Part shown: in pieces, positions 9,209 to 17,952 of the stretch
Layout: each line of letters begins with the position of its first letter
How positions within the stretch are numbered: position 1 is the first letter of the stretch
From: Rhizobiales bacterium IMCC20636
GTDB taxonomy: Bacteria > Pseudomonadota > Alphaproteobacteria > Rhizobiales > GCA-2746425
Direction of reading: 5' to 3'
Length of the DNA stretch: 64,000 nucleotides
Assembly (NCBI GenBank): GCA_016865015.1
Contig: CP018226.1
Location: 4,185,001-4,249,000, forward strand
The notes under the pieces: generated by a model
Told to the model about the DNA's origin: nothing
Database searches by the model: none
The model's input: the letters and a program-made list of their open reading frames with translations, nothing else
Made by a program: the position numbers and the translations under genes

Positions 9209-10450
9209 TTAGCGATTAGCTCGTTTAACCGCAGCAGCAGCATCGTCAAGAGCTTCCTGAGGAGTCTTCTGATTTGAGACAGCAGCACTGAGTTCTGTGC
9301 CAATGATTTCGATCAGTTCCTCGGCATTCGTGCCGGAGGTCAATGGCGCAGCATCGTCCAGAATACCTGTCAAAGCCTTGTAGTAAGCTTCACCATAGCC
9401 TTCCGCCCAGACAGTTTCATCTTCGAGTACGCTGGTACGGACCGGTGCGCCGCCCATGATCGCACGGCGTTTTGCAACTTCAGGACTGGAGATCCAGGAC
9501 ACGAAGTCCCAGGCAGCTTCTTTATCCTTGGCATTGGCAGGCAGGCCCCACGACCAGGTTCCCAATACAGCTTTTCCACCAGGAACTTCATGCAATGTGA
9601 AATTGCCAGCCAGATCGCCTGACATGCCGCCTTCTGCATTCAGTGCCGGGAGCATCCAGTTATATGACAGCATGGTTGCGGCTGTGCCTGAAGACATGGC
9701 GCGCAATGCCTCATCAAAACCCCAGTTGAGCGAGTTTTTCGGAGCCGCTGTATTGTAGGTTTCGATGTACTGGTTGAGCGCTTTAACCGCTGCTTCATTG
9801 TTGATGATGATGTTTCCATCAGCATCAAACACTTCGCCACCATTCGCATAGAGCCAGTTTTTCCACTCTTCCATGATTTTGTAGCCCTTTTGGGGCTGCA
9901 TGGCTGCACCGAAAAAATCTTCTGTTGTCAGAGACTTGACTGTGTCCATATAGGCTTCGATGGTCGTCGGGATTTCCAGCCCTTCCTTGTCGAAGATGTC
10001 CTGACGGACAATCAGACCAAGCGCGTAATTGTAATATGGCACGCCGTAGGTTTTGCCATCGACGACGCCAATTGAACTGACAGCGCCGACAAAATCATCG
10101 AAATTGTAGCCATCACTGGCGGCAATGTAATCGTCGAGCGGAGCAAGATAGCCGGCTTTTGCGAACTCCTCCATCCAGGGATTGTCGATGATAATCACAT
10201 CGTAGGTCGCGGAAGGTGCAAGGGAGGACGTCAGGATCTTATCGCGCATTGCGTCAAACGGCATTGCGTCAAACTTGACCGTCACATCAGGATTGGCGGC
10301 CATATATTCGTCTGTGAGTTTCTTGACGATTTCGTAGTCAGGGACTTCTTCAATGATGATGTTCAATTCTGCAGCATTTACCAATGCCGTACTCAAGAAC
10401 GTCGCAGATAGTAGAGCGGCGAAAGCCGGTAGAGAATTGCGGGTCTTCAT
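9209..10450 (-). CDS. Extracellular sugar-binding protein of ABC importer
   Basis: A 413-residue periplasmic protein. The signal peptide is clear (KTR, hydrophobic stretch, cleavage near VNAAE at about 27). The body matches family-1 extracellular solute-binding proteins, with LNIIIEEVPDYE at the start of the mature chain, VIIIDNPWMEEFAKAGYLAPLDD in lobe one and GTWSWGLPANAKDKEAAWDFVSWI in the second lobe. It follows the dehydrogenase gene by 37 bases and precedes the two permeases. The ligand is probably a sugar or sugar alcohol; the neighbouring dehydrogenase and FGGY kinase favour a polyol or keto-sugar, which is inference. Confidence 0.93.
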   Translation of the reverse strand: MKTRNSLPAFAALLSATFLSTALVNAAELNIIIEEVPDYEIVKKLTDEYMAANPDVTVKFDAMPFDAMRDKILTSSLAPSATYDVIIIDNPWMEEFAKAGYLAPLDDYIAASDGYNFDDFVGAVSSIGVVDGKTYGVPYYNYALGLIVRQDIFDKEGLEIPTTIEAYMDTVKSLTTEDFFGAAMQPQKGYKIMEEWKNWLYANGGEVFDADGNIIINNEAAVKALNQYIETYNTAAPKNSLNWGFDEALRAMSSGTAATMLSYNWMLPALNAEGGMSGDLAGNFTLHEVPGGKAVLGTWSWGLPANAKDKEAAWDFVSWISSPEVAKRRAIMGGAPVRTSVLEDETVWAEGYGEAYYKALTGILDDAAPLTSGTNAEELIEIIGTELSAAVSNQKTPQEALDDAAAAVKRANR

Positions 10451-10487
10451 ATGATTGTACTCCTGGTTCAGTTGATTTTCTGATGGT

Positions 10488-11258
10488 TCAAGTCATGTAA
10501 ACGCCACCGGTCACATTGACGGCCTGACCGGTCATAAAACGGGCCCCCTCCGAAGCGAGGAAAACCACGACGTCAGCGACATCTTCCGGCTCTTCGAGCC
10601 GACCGAGCGGTGTCTGGTCTATGTAGGATTGCAGGACCTTCTCAGGTGTCGAGCCCAGCAACTCGGCTTCCCAGGCTATTTCACGGTCCTGCATGGGAGT
10701 TCTGACGAAGCCGGGACAAACCGCATTGACGCGGATGCCGTCCTTGGCATGTTCCCGTGCAAGCGCCTGGGTCCAGCCAACAACTGCAAATTTGCTGGCA
10801 GAATAATGAGCAAGCAACGGCGCGCCCACCTTTGCGGCCAAAGAGGCCGTGTTGACGATCACGCCCTGTCGGCCGTGATCCAGAAAATGCTGAACAGCAC
10901 ACTGATTGGTAAAGAAAACACCTTTTGCATTCACATCCAGATTGAAATCCCAATCCACTTCAGTGAGATCCAGCGCACGCTTCATGTTTGATACGCCCGC
11001 ATTGGCATGGACAATATCAACCGGGCCAAATTCTTTTTCGGCCTTCTGGAAAGCGCTTTCGATTTCAGCCTTGTTGCGCACATCAACATGACAGCCAATT
11101 GCACGTTCACCCAACGAGGCTGCAGCACTTGTGGCCAGACCCTCATCCAGATCTGCGACCACGACAGCGTGCCCAAGCTTGTAGAACGCGCGAGCCGAAG
11201 CCAAGCCAATGCCGCCTGCTGCGCCGGTAATCAAAACTGTTTTCATCAAAAAATCCAT
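10488..11258 (-). CDS. SDR-family oxidoreductase
   Basis: A 256-residue classical short-chain dehydrogenase. The NAD(P) motif TGAAGGIG is near residues 12-19, NAG is in HANAGVSN, and the catalytic YSASK is at about 158-162 with its serine in VNTAS. An aspartate behind the second strand (VVADLDEG) favours NAD(H). A second start (MKTVLITG) lies 12 bases inside; neither has a clear ribosome binding site. It is first gene of the minus arm, divergent from the DeoR gene, and probably oxidises the imported polyol or reduces the keto-sugar. Confidence 0.9.
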   Translation of the reverse strand: MDFLMKTVLITGAAGGIGLASARAFYKLGHAVVVADLDEGLATSAAASLGERAIGCHVDVRNKAEIESAFQKAEKEFGPVDIVHANAGVSNMKRALDLTEVDWDFNLDVNAKGVFFTNQCAVQHFLDHGRQGVIVNTASLAAKVGAPLLAHYSASKFAVVGWTQALAREHAKDGIRVNAVCPGFVRTPMQDREIAWEAELLGSTPEKVLQSYIDQTPLGRLEEPEDVADVVVFLASEGARFMTGQAVNVTGGVYMT

Positions 11259-11308
11259 AAAACAACAATTTCAAACAATAAAACACGTAGAAAACACTAT
11301 TACAATAA

Positions 11309-11362
11309 AAAATGTTCTTTTATGTTTGGTTTATTTCCGATATAAACAAATTAGAACATTTT
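11309..11362. promoter_or_regulatory. Inverted repeat in divergent promoter region (probable DeoR operator)
   Basis: AAAATGTTCT at 11309-11318 is repeated exactly inverted as AGAACATTTT at 11353-11362. Between the arms lies a second pair, GTTTAT and ATAAAC, around TTCCGAT. The region is AT-rich and separates two divergent transcription units, so it is the natural binding place for the adjacent DeoR-type regulator. Binding is inferred, not shown. Confidence 0.6.
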
Positions 11363-11399
11363 GAACCGGCGCACCCGGATGGACAGAGAGGTGATTTCC

Positions 11400-12191
11400 A
11401 TGAAAGCAGCGACAAAACTGCATGCGGCTCAGCGGCATTCACTCATCCTCCAGACGCTGGATGAAGCTGGATTCGTGACCGTTCCGGAAATGGCTCTGGC
11501 CTGCAATGTGTCAGAGATGACTCTGCGCCGGGATCTGGACATTCTGTCGGAAAAAAAGAGGCTTGAGCGAACTCATGGTGGCGCAAGCCGGCTGAACGCC
11601 GCTGGCGCTGTCATGGTTGATCTGGTGGAGCCGAATATTGATGCCCGGTCCATGGTCAACAGCGCGGGCAAGAGCGCCATAGCACGCTGCGCAGCCGCAC
11701 TCATCCAACCCAACCAGACGATTGCTCTTGATATCGGGACGACTGCTCTTTGCCTTGCAGATCTTTTGCTGGATCGCGACATCAATATCTACACAAGCAG
11801 TCTCAAGATTGCAGGCATGCTTGCAGGCCAAAAACCAAGTGTCTTTGTTCCGGGTGGTCGCATATTCGGCTCCGAGCCATCGGTGGTCGGTCCACAGGCG
11901 GTGAAAAGCCTCAATGACCTTTGCTTTGATGCCGTCTTCATTGGGGCATCCGGGATCTCTGGTGCCGGATTTTACGACTATTCTATCGAAGACACCCATA
12001 TCAAACGGGCCCTGATCGAAGGCGCACAAAAGGTCGTTGCACTTATCGACAACACGAAATTCAACCGAATGTCAGTCGCCAAAGTATGTGCGTTGAAAGA
12101 GGTTGATCTGTTGGTGACAGATGTGGAGCCACCAGAAGAATTATTGGAAGTACTGAAAGCTGCCGGCGTCACGATCCAAATTGCCGAATAG
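11400..12191 (+). CDS. DeoR/GlpR-family transcriptional regulator
   Basis: A 263-residue repressor-type protein. The N-terminal winged helix-turn-helix is visible in FVTVPEMALACNVSEMTLRRDL followed by RTHGGA. The C-terminal half is the sugar-phosphate-sensing fold (NQTIALDIGTT, CFDAVFIGASGI, VALIDNTKF). ATG at 11400 is chosen because AGAGAGGTG lies just upstream; an upstream in-frame TTG has none. It heads the operon with the BtpA-like, kinase and HAD genes, and likely responds to a phosphorylated product of the pathway and controls both arms. Confidence 0.92.
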   Translation: MKAATKLHAAQRHSLILQTLDEAGFVTVPEMALACNVSEMTLRRDLDILSEKKRLERTHGGASRLNAAGAVMVDLVEPNIDARSMVNSAGKSAIARCAAALIQPNQTIALDIGTTALCLADLLLDRDINIYTSSLKIAGMLAGQKPSVFVPGGRIFGSEPSVVGPQAVKSLNDLCFDAVFIGASGISGAGFYDYSIEDTHIKRALIEGAQKVVALIDNTKFNRMSVAKVCALKEVDLLVTDVEPPEELLEVLKAAGVTIQIAE

Positions 12192-12215
12192 CTCACAATT
12201 GCAGAAGGAAACAAC

Positions 12216-13019
12216 ATGATATTTGACTTTTTTGGCGACAAGAAAAAAGCCGTCATTTCCATGGCGCATATCGGCGCCATGCCCGGGTCACCCCTGTACG
12301 ATGCCGATGGCGGCATCGACAAACTGATCGAGGGTGTCCTGTCTGACATTGAAAAATTGCAGGATGGTGGCGTCGACGCCATCATGTTCGGCAATGAAAA
12401 CGACCGGCCCTATCTGTTGAAAGCGAGCACCGAAAGCGTCGCCGCCATGACGAGTATTGTGGCAGCTGTAAAACCAGCTTTGAAAGTGCCATTTGGCGTC
12501 AACTATCTGTGGGACCCGTCGGCCAGTGTAGCGATTGCCGCTGCAACCGGTGCTGCGTTTGTCCGCGAGATTTTCACAGGCGTGTTTGCATCTGACATGG
12601 GCGTCTGGGCGCCGGATTGCGCAACTCCCCTGCGCATGCGCCGGAATCTGGGCTGCGACAAGATGAAGCTGTTCTTCAACATCAATGCAGAATTTGCTCA
12701 TTCACTGGATGCGCGGCCAATTGGTCTTCGGGCCAAATCCGCAGTTTTCTCATCACTTGCAGATGCCATTCTGGTATCCGGCCCGATTACCGGCCAACCG
12801 GCTGAAGGTTCTGATCTGCGCGAGGCAGTTGAAGCGATAGACGGGGCTGTTCCTGTGTTTGCCAATACCGGTGTCAACATCGACAATGTGGACGATGTGA
12901 TGTCGGTGGCGTCCGGCTGCATCATCGGGACCCACTTCAAGGTCGATGGTGACACCTGGAACCCGGTTGATAGCGAACGCGTCAAGCGCTTCATGGATAA
13001 AGTCGGCGGATTGCGTTGA
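12216..13019 (+). CDS. BtpA/SgcQ-family protein
   Basis: A 267-residue TIM-barrel-like protein of the BtpA/SgcQ family, recognised by the N-terminal AVISMAHIGAMPGSPLYD, GVDAIMFGNENDRPY near 50-65, and the C-terminal GCIIGTHFKVDG. Family members are linked to sugar catabolic clusters (SgcQ) or, historically, to photosystem assembly (BtpA); the biochemical role is unsettled. AAGGA precedes ATG. Its place between a DeoR regulator and an FGGY kinase points to the sugar role. Confidence 0.88.
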   Translation: MIFDFFGDKKKAVISMAHIGAMPGSPLYDADGGIDKLIEGVLSDIEKLQDGGVDAIMFGNENDRPYLLKASTESVAAMTSIVAAVKPALKVPFGVNYLWDPSASVAIAAATGAAFVREIFTGVFASDMGVWAPDCATPLRMRRNLGCDKMKLFFNINAEFAHSLDARPIGLRAKSAVFSSLADAILVSGPITGQPAEGSDLREAVEAIDGAVPVFANTGVNIDNVDDVMSVASGCIIGTHFKVDGDTWNPVDSERVKRFMDKVGGLR

Positions 13020-13029
13020 GATTTCAGGC

Positions 13030-14550
13030 ATGAGCGATAACACCAAATGCGTTCTGGGTCTCGATATCGGCACCACGTCGACCATCGGCATTCTGATTGC
13101 ATTGCCGGACCGGGTTCTTGCGAAAGCTTCGCGCCCGGTCACTCTTTCTTCGCCCAATGTCGGTTGGGCGGAGGAGAATCCGGAAGACTGGTGGGAGAAT
13201 GTCACTGACATCATTCCCGAGCTGCTTGAGCAGTCGGGTGTCCAGGCCGAATCCATCAAGGCAATCGGCATTACAGGAATGCTGCCTGCTCTTGTACTTC
13301 TTGACCAGAACGACGCAATCATCCGCCCCTCCATCCAACAAAGTGATGGGCGCTGTGGTGCGCAGGTTTCTGAAATCGCGGCTGAAATTGATGAGGCAGA
13401 GTTCACGCAAACCGCCGGAAACGGAATCAACCAGCAACTCATCGCTGCGAAGTTGCGCTGGCTTGAACAAAATGAACCAGAGAACTTCAACCGCATTGCG
13501 ACCGTGTTCGGCTCTTATGACTTCATCAACTGGAAGCTGACGGGCAACAAGGCAATCGAGCAAAACTGGGCGCTGGAAGCTGGCTTCGTCGATCTGGCAA
13601 CAAATGAGCTTTCGGATGCATTGATCGCATTGGGGCACCTGTCCCGCGACTGCATTCCAGACAAAATTCGATCCGAAGAAATTCTCGGACACGTGACACA
13701 GTCAGCGATGCAGGCAACCGGCCTGTGCGTCGGCACCCCTGTCGTCGGCGGGGCTGCGGATCACATTGCTTCGGGCTATGCAGCGGGCGTGACACAACCC
13801 GGTGATATGCTGCTGAAATTCGGTGGCTCCGTAGATGTGCTGATTGCGACCGAAAAAGCATCGCCAGATCCGCGAATGTTCCTCGACTACCATTTGATCC
13901 CGGGTCTGTTCATGCCAAATGGTTGCATGGCTTCGGGGGGATCCTCTCTCAATTGGTTTGCTGAAAAATTTGCCGGCTGTGAAGCCAAAGCGGCGCGTGA
14001 CGCGGGCAAGACCCTGCATCAGCATCTTGATGTCATCGCGGCCACAACCCCGGCTGGTGCGGACGGTGTACAAGTCATTCCCTATTTTCTGGGTGAGAAA
14101 ACACCAATTCACGACACCGACGCCCGCGGAATTATTTCCGGTCTGAGCCTCAACCACGATGTGCGCCATGTCTGGCGTGCCATGCTGGAGGGCTACGCTT
14201 ATGCGCTGCGTCACCACGTGGAGGTTTTCGAGGAGATGGGGCATCCTGCAAACAGGGTGCTTGCATCTGATGGCGGTTCAAATTCGCTGTTCTGGATGCA
14301 GATTTGTGCTGATGTGCTGCAGCAACCCGTGCAATTGCTGGTGGGTCATCCAGGCTCCTGCCTGGCGGCGGCATGGGTCGCTGCCATGGGCACCGGCCTG
14401 AGTGATGATTGGTCCGGCATTGACCGGTTCGTCACCTACGGAGAGTTGCTTCAGCCTGCACGAGAGAATGCCGAACTATACGATCATGGATATCGCCTGT
14501 TCCGCGAGACATATATTGCCCAGCGCGCAGCACGTGCTTTGGCGACATGA
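13030..14550 (+). CDS. FGGY-family carbohydrate kinase
   Basis: A 506-residue sugar kinase of the xylulokinase/glycerol kinase fold. The phosphate-1 motif LGLDIGTTST opens the protein; a central ATP-domain motif GGAADHIASG and a GSNS-containing adenosine motif (SDGGSNSLFW) follow in the C-terminal domain. It starts at ATG 13030, 10 bases behind the BtpA-like gene; an in-frame upstream start would overlap that gene. It probably phosphorylates the sugar or polyol made by the minus-arm importer and dehydrogenase. The exact sugar is unknown. Confidence 0.92.
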   Translation: MSDNTKCVLGLDIGTTSTIGILIALPDRVLAKASRPVTLSSPNVGWAEENPEDWWENVTDIIPELLEQSGVQAESIKAIGITGMLPALVLLDQNDAIIRPSIQQSDGRCGAQVSEIAAEIDEAEFTQTAGNGINQQLIAAKLRWLEQNEPENFNRIATVFGSYDFINWKLTGNKAIEQNWALEAGFVDLATNELSDALIALGHLSRDCIPDKIRSEEILGHVTQSAMQATGLCVGTPVVGGAADHIASGYAAGVTQPGDMLLKFGGSVDVLIATEKASPDPRMFLDYHLIPGLFMPNGCMASGGSSLNWFAEKFAGCEAKAARDAGKTLHQHLDVIAATTPAGADGVQVIPYFLGEKTPIHDTDARGIISGLSLNHDVRHVWRAMLEGYAYALRHHVEVFEEMGHPANRVLASDGGSNSLFWMQICADVLQQPVQLLVGHPGSCLAAAWVAAMGTGLSDDWSGIDRFVTYGELLQPARENAELYDHGYRLFRETYIAQRAARALAT

Positions 14551-15182
14551 ACATCAAGGCCGTATTGTGGGATATCGACGGAACGCTGGTCGATAGCGAA
14601 CCGTTGCATCTGGAGGCATTGCTTGCCGTTTGCTCGCGGTTCAATGTCGATATTTCAGATTTGCCGGATGACACTTTTATCGGTGTCAATCTGAATGGTG
14701 TTTGGGATGCCCTCAAGCATCGGTTTCCAGACGATTTGAGCCTGAACGCATGGAAAGCATCGATTGATGAGCACTATGCGCAACACTCTGAAAAGCTTCG
14801 CGTAATGCCGGGTGCCATTGAAACCATCCAACGCCTGCACGCGCGGGGGATTCGTCAGGCGGCAGTCTCGAACTCAGGACGCAGCGTTGTCGATACCAAT
14901 CTCGCCTTCCTTGGCATCAACGCTCTGTTCGAATTCAGCATCAGCCTGGACGATGTCAGTGAACCAAAACCTGCGCCCGAACCCTATTTGCAGGCCTTGG
15001 CTGCAATGAATATTGAGTCGTCTCAGGCACTTGCAGTCGAGGATAGCAGAGCGGGCGCCATGAGTGCCAAGGCGGCAGGCCTTACACTGGTTGCTTACAA
15101 CAACCCCGGCTTACCCGCAGATGCGTGGATCGACGATCTTGGTGATTTGGACTCCGTTATTTCAAACTCACTGGCGAATTAG
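14547..15182 (+). CDS. HAD-family hydrolase (phosphoglycolate phosphatase/beta-phosphoglucomutase-like)
   Basis: A 211-residue HAD hydrolase. Motif I is WDIDGTLVDSE at 8-18, motif II is AAVSNSGRS, the motif III lysine sits in VSEPKPAPEPY, and motif IV is LAVEDSRAGAMSAKAAG. The cap domain inserted after motif I marks subfamily I. ATGA overlap with the kinase gene couples translation. A sugar-phosphate phosphatase or mutase acting on the kinase product is likely. Confidence 0.9.
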   Translation: MNIKAVLWDIDGTLVDSEPLHLEALLAVCSRFNVDISDLPDDTFIGVNLNGVWDALKHRFPDDLSLNAWKASIDEHYAQHSEKLRVMPGAIETIQRLHARGIRQAAVSNSGRSVVDTNLAFLGINALFEFSISLDDVSEPKPAPEPYLQALAAMNIESSQALAVEDSRAGAMSAKAAGLTLVAYNNPGLPADAWIDDLGDLDSVISNSLAN

Positions 15183-15244
15183 AATGAGGGTTGCTTAACG
15201 GGTCAACTCAGCATTTTGAACTTTCAGGAAAAATGACGTGCTGG

Positions 15245-16867
15245 TCACGCGCCTATGATCGTCGCAAGAACCGCATCCATATCCTCGGGGAGATCATCTC
15301 CGCGCCAGGCCACATGGCCATCGGGACGGACCAACACCAATCTGGTTCCATACAGGGCGGCGATCTCTTCATTGATTACCAACTCCACATTGAATGGAAC
15401 CTGTCGCTCGGCTGCGGCCTTGAGAAAGGGCTCGGTGTCGACATCTTCGTCAAAACAAAGAAGCGTAAATCCGCGTCCAAACAAATCCAGCATCGAGCGC
15501 CCATCTGCCAGCCAGGCATGGGGTGCACGGTGCCCGGGTCGAGCTGTCGGCAAATAGCTCATGACTTCAAAGGGCTGTTCCGGGGTGCCGTCCGGCACAA
15601 TGATCGGCGATCCTTCGTAACGGTATCCCAGCGGCACGCCTTCCATATCATATTCCCGGTCAAAATTTTCGGCGTAGATTGTATCGCCGATGGATTTCCT
15701 GAGTGCGGCACCCGCTTCTGTGTTCTCCTCGGCTCCCTTGCCTTTGGGAAGTCTGCCAAACTGATTGTAATTGCGCGCCGCCTCATCAACGATGTTCTGG
15801 GCCACCGGTCGGCGCTCGATATCATAGGTCTCAACCAGCTTGGGACCTCCCCAGCCCTGAACCATGGCAGAGACTTTCCAGGCAGCATCCACGGCCTCCT
15901 GAATACCGGTATTCATGCCGAAGCCGCCGGTCGGCGACATCTGGTGCACTGCATCGCCGCACAGCAGCACGCGCCGCTCCTGGAAACGCTGAGCAACAAC
16001 CCGGCGGCGTTCCCACGGCAGAGTCGAGAAAATCTCGAACTCAAAATCGCGTCCAACAGCGCGGCGCAACAATTGGCCAATTTCCTCGATAGATGGGATG
16101 TGACCGCTCTCCAGCCGCATCAGCGAAAACCGCCAAAGATCGTCGCCATTTATCGACACGATATCGGCCCAGATACCATCGCCGTCGACGATCCATTGCA
16201 TGACCGCTCGTCCGTTCTTGAACAATGCGTCATGATCCGTTGACCGGAAGAACGAGTTGACGTTGAAATTCAATGACATATCACCCTCCAGACCAATTCC
16301 GAGAATGGTTCGGACCTTGCTGTCGGCGCCATCACAGGCAATCATGTAGTCGGCCCGCACTGTCAATGTTTTGCCGTCCTTCAGGGAAGCGACCCTGGCC
16401 GTTACCCCATCATCGTCCTGCTCGAATGATTCAAGATCATGAGAATAGGCGAATGTTGCTCCACCCAGGTTTTTCGCATGGTCGCGCAAGATGGGATCAA
16501 AGAAAATCTGGGAGCAGCGCTGGATGGCCTCGGGTGAATTGATGCACAATTCGTCTTTGCGCGCGGGAAAATCATAGTGGGCAAGCTGATAGCCGGTGGC
16601 CGCAGTCACAAAACGAATAGAACGGGGAAAGTCCTCTGGCACCGAGCTTTGCTTGACCATCTGCGATATGCCCCAGCGGCGACAAAATTCGACGGTCCGG
16701 ACGCCAACCTGATTCATCTTTGGATGATTGATGGTGCCGTCACGCCGCTCGACCAACAGACATTCGATGCCGCGCCAGGAAAGCTCGATAGCGCAGGCAA
16801 GCCCCACCGGGCCGCCACCGGCGATCAGTACTGGAACCTGAACTTCTGTTTTCAAATTCGACGCCAT
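15245..16867 (-). CDS. FAD-dependent monooxygenase (aromatic hydroxylase type)
   Basis: A 540-residue flavoprotein of the PheA/TfdB class. The FAD motif GGGPVGLACAIELSWRG is near residues 18-34, the DG motif CDGADSKVR is mid-chain, and the GD motif RRVLLCGDAVHQMSPTGGFGMN follows at about 290-310. The C-terminal thioredoxin-like domain is present, ending in HVAWRGDDLPED. ATG at 16867 is chosen because GGAG lies 9 bases upstream. It is divergent from a LysR regulator, which probably controls it in response to its aromatic substrate. The substrate is unknown. Confidence 0.92.
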   Translation of the reverse strand: MASNLKTEVQVPVLIAGGGPVGLACAIELSWRGIECLLVERRDGTINHPKMNQVGVRTVEFCRRWGISQMVKQSSVPEDFPRSIRFVTAATGYQLAHYDFPARKDELCINSPEAIQRCSQIFFDPILRDHAKNLGGATFAYSHDLESFEQDDDGVTARVASLKDGKTLTVRADYMIACDGADSKVRTILGIGLEGDMSLNFNVNSFFRSTDHDALFKNGRAVMQWIVDGDGIWADIVSINGDDLWRFSLMRLESGHIPSIEEIGQLLRRAVGRDFEFEIFSTLPWERRRVVAQRFQERRVLLCGDAVHQMSPTGGFGMNTGIQEAVDAAWKVSAMVQGWGGPKLVETYDIERRPVAQNIVDEAARNYNQFGRLPKGKGAEENTEAGAALRKSIGDTIYAENFDREYDMEGVPLGYRYEGSPIIVPDGTPEQPFEVMSYLPTARPGHRAPHAWLADGRSMLDLFGRGFTLLCFDEDVDTEPFLKAAAERQVPFNVELVINEEIAALYGTRLVLVRPDGHVAWRGDDLPEDMDAVLATIIGA

Positions 16868-16992
16868 GTCTGATTTCTCCGGTTCAACACACCCCATAAA
16901 GCTGGGCAATTGCTGAAAATACGCGGCAATCAAAATTAGTAAAATTCATATTTATAAGTGATATATGATCTGTACTAATGGGGAACCTGTTG
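16868..16992. promoter_or_regulatory. Divergent promoter region, monooxygenase/LysR
   Basis: A 125-base AT-rich region between two divergent genes. The segment around 16945-16970 is rich in ATAT and TATAA and is the likely place for LysR binding and both promoters. No single operator could be fixed by eye. Confidence 0.45.
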
Positions 16993-17901
16993 ATGGCCGA
17001 CGATCACTTGCTGCAACGTGTGGATTTGAATCTGCTCAAGATCTTCGGTGCCGTGTATGAAACACATCAGGTTACTGCTGCTGCAAAGCGGCTCGGCGTC
17101 ACCCAGTCCGCGGTGAGCCAGGGATTAAGGCGCCTGCGTGATCTGGTCGGCGACCCATTGTTCATCCCATCGCGGACAGGCATGGAACCCACCGTGCGGG
17201 CGCAGGAACTGGCGGGGCCAATTCTGTTGTCGATGCGCTCGGTTGAACAGGCTCTGCGAAGTTCCAATGTTTTTGAAGCTGCCCATGCCGAACGCCTGTT
17301 CCGGATTGGTATGCTCGATTACGCGATCATGAAACTGACACCCCGGCTGGCAAAGACGCTCACCGAAACCGCGCCCAACATTCGGGTAGAAATCCTGCAT
17401 GTGTCTACAGGACAGGTGCAGGATTTCCTGCGTGCCGGTCAGGTGGATCTGGTTATCGGACCGTTTTCTCATATCCACGCTGATCTGGATGCAAGATCAT
17501 TGTTTTTCGAGGATTTGGTGCTTGCGTTCCGCTCAGGCCATCCAGCCCTGTCCAGACGATTGTCAAAAGCAGCCTTGTCAAAACTCACTTATGTCGATGT
17601 ACCATTTGATCTGAGTGGAAATGTCAGGCTGGACGATCTCCTGATATCTCGGGATTTGGTCCGCAAGATTGCGATATCAGTTCCGATATTTGCGGGCGCG
17701 TGTCACATCGTGGGAGCCAGCGACATGGTAACCATCATGCCGCGAAACATTGTTTTGGCTCACCAGACAAGCTGTAACCTGGTGTTTCGAGACCTTCCAT
17801 TTGAAATTCCGAAACTTCAAATCAGTGCCCTGGTCCACCGACGCAATGCACATGACCCCGGGATCCAGTGGCTTTTTGAAGCTCTGGTGGAGGGCGCGTA
17901 A
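16993..17901 (+). CDS. LysR-family transcriptional regulator
   Basis: A 302-residue regulator. The N-terminal winged helix is plain (VTAAAKRLGVTQSAVSQGLRRLRDLVGDPLF), and the rest is the two-lobed effector domain. The internal ATG at 16993 follows GGGGA at a proper distance and is preferred over the ATG 15 bases upstream. It probably activates the divergent monooxygenase gene. The N-terminal DLNLLKIFGAVYETHQVTAAA is typical of NodD/LinR-like members that sense aromatic compounds. Confidence 0.92.
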   Translation: MADDHLLQRVDLNLLKIFGAVYETHQVTAAAKRLGVTQSAVSQGLRRLRDLVGDPLFIPSRTGMEPTVRAQELAGPILLSMRSVEQALRSSNVFEAAHAERLFRIGMLDYAIMKLTPRLAKTLTETAPNIRVEILHVSTGQVQDFLRAGQVDLVIGPFSHIHADLDARSLFFEDLVLAFRSGHPALSRRLSKAALSKLTYVDVPFDLSGNVRLDDLLISRDLVRKIAISVPIFAGACHIVGASDMVTIMPRNIVLAHQTSCNLVFRDLPFEIPKLQISALVHRRNAHDPGIQWLFEALVEGA

Positions 17902-17952
17902 TGCGGTGCAAAGGTATCTCTCTTGCGCGATGCACCCGCTAGGGAACCATCG

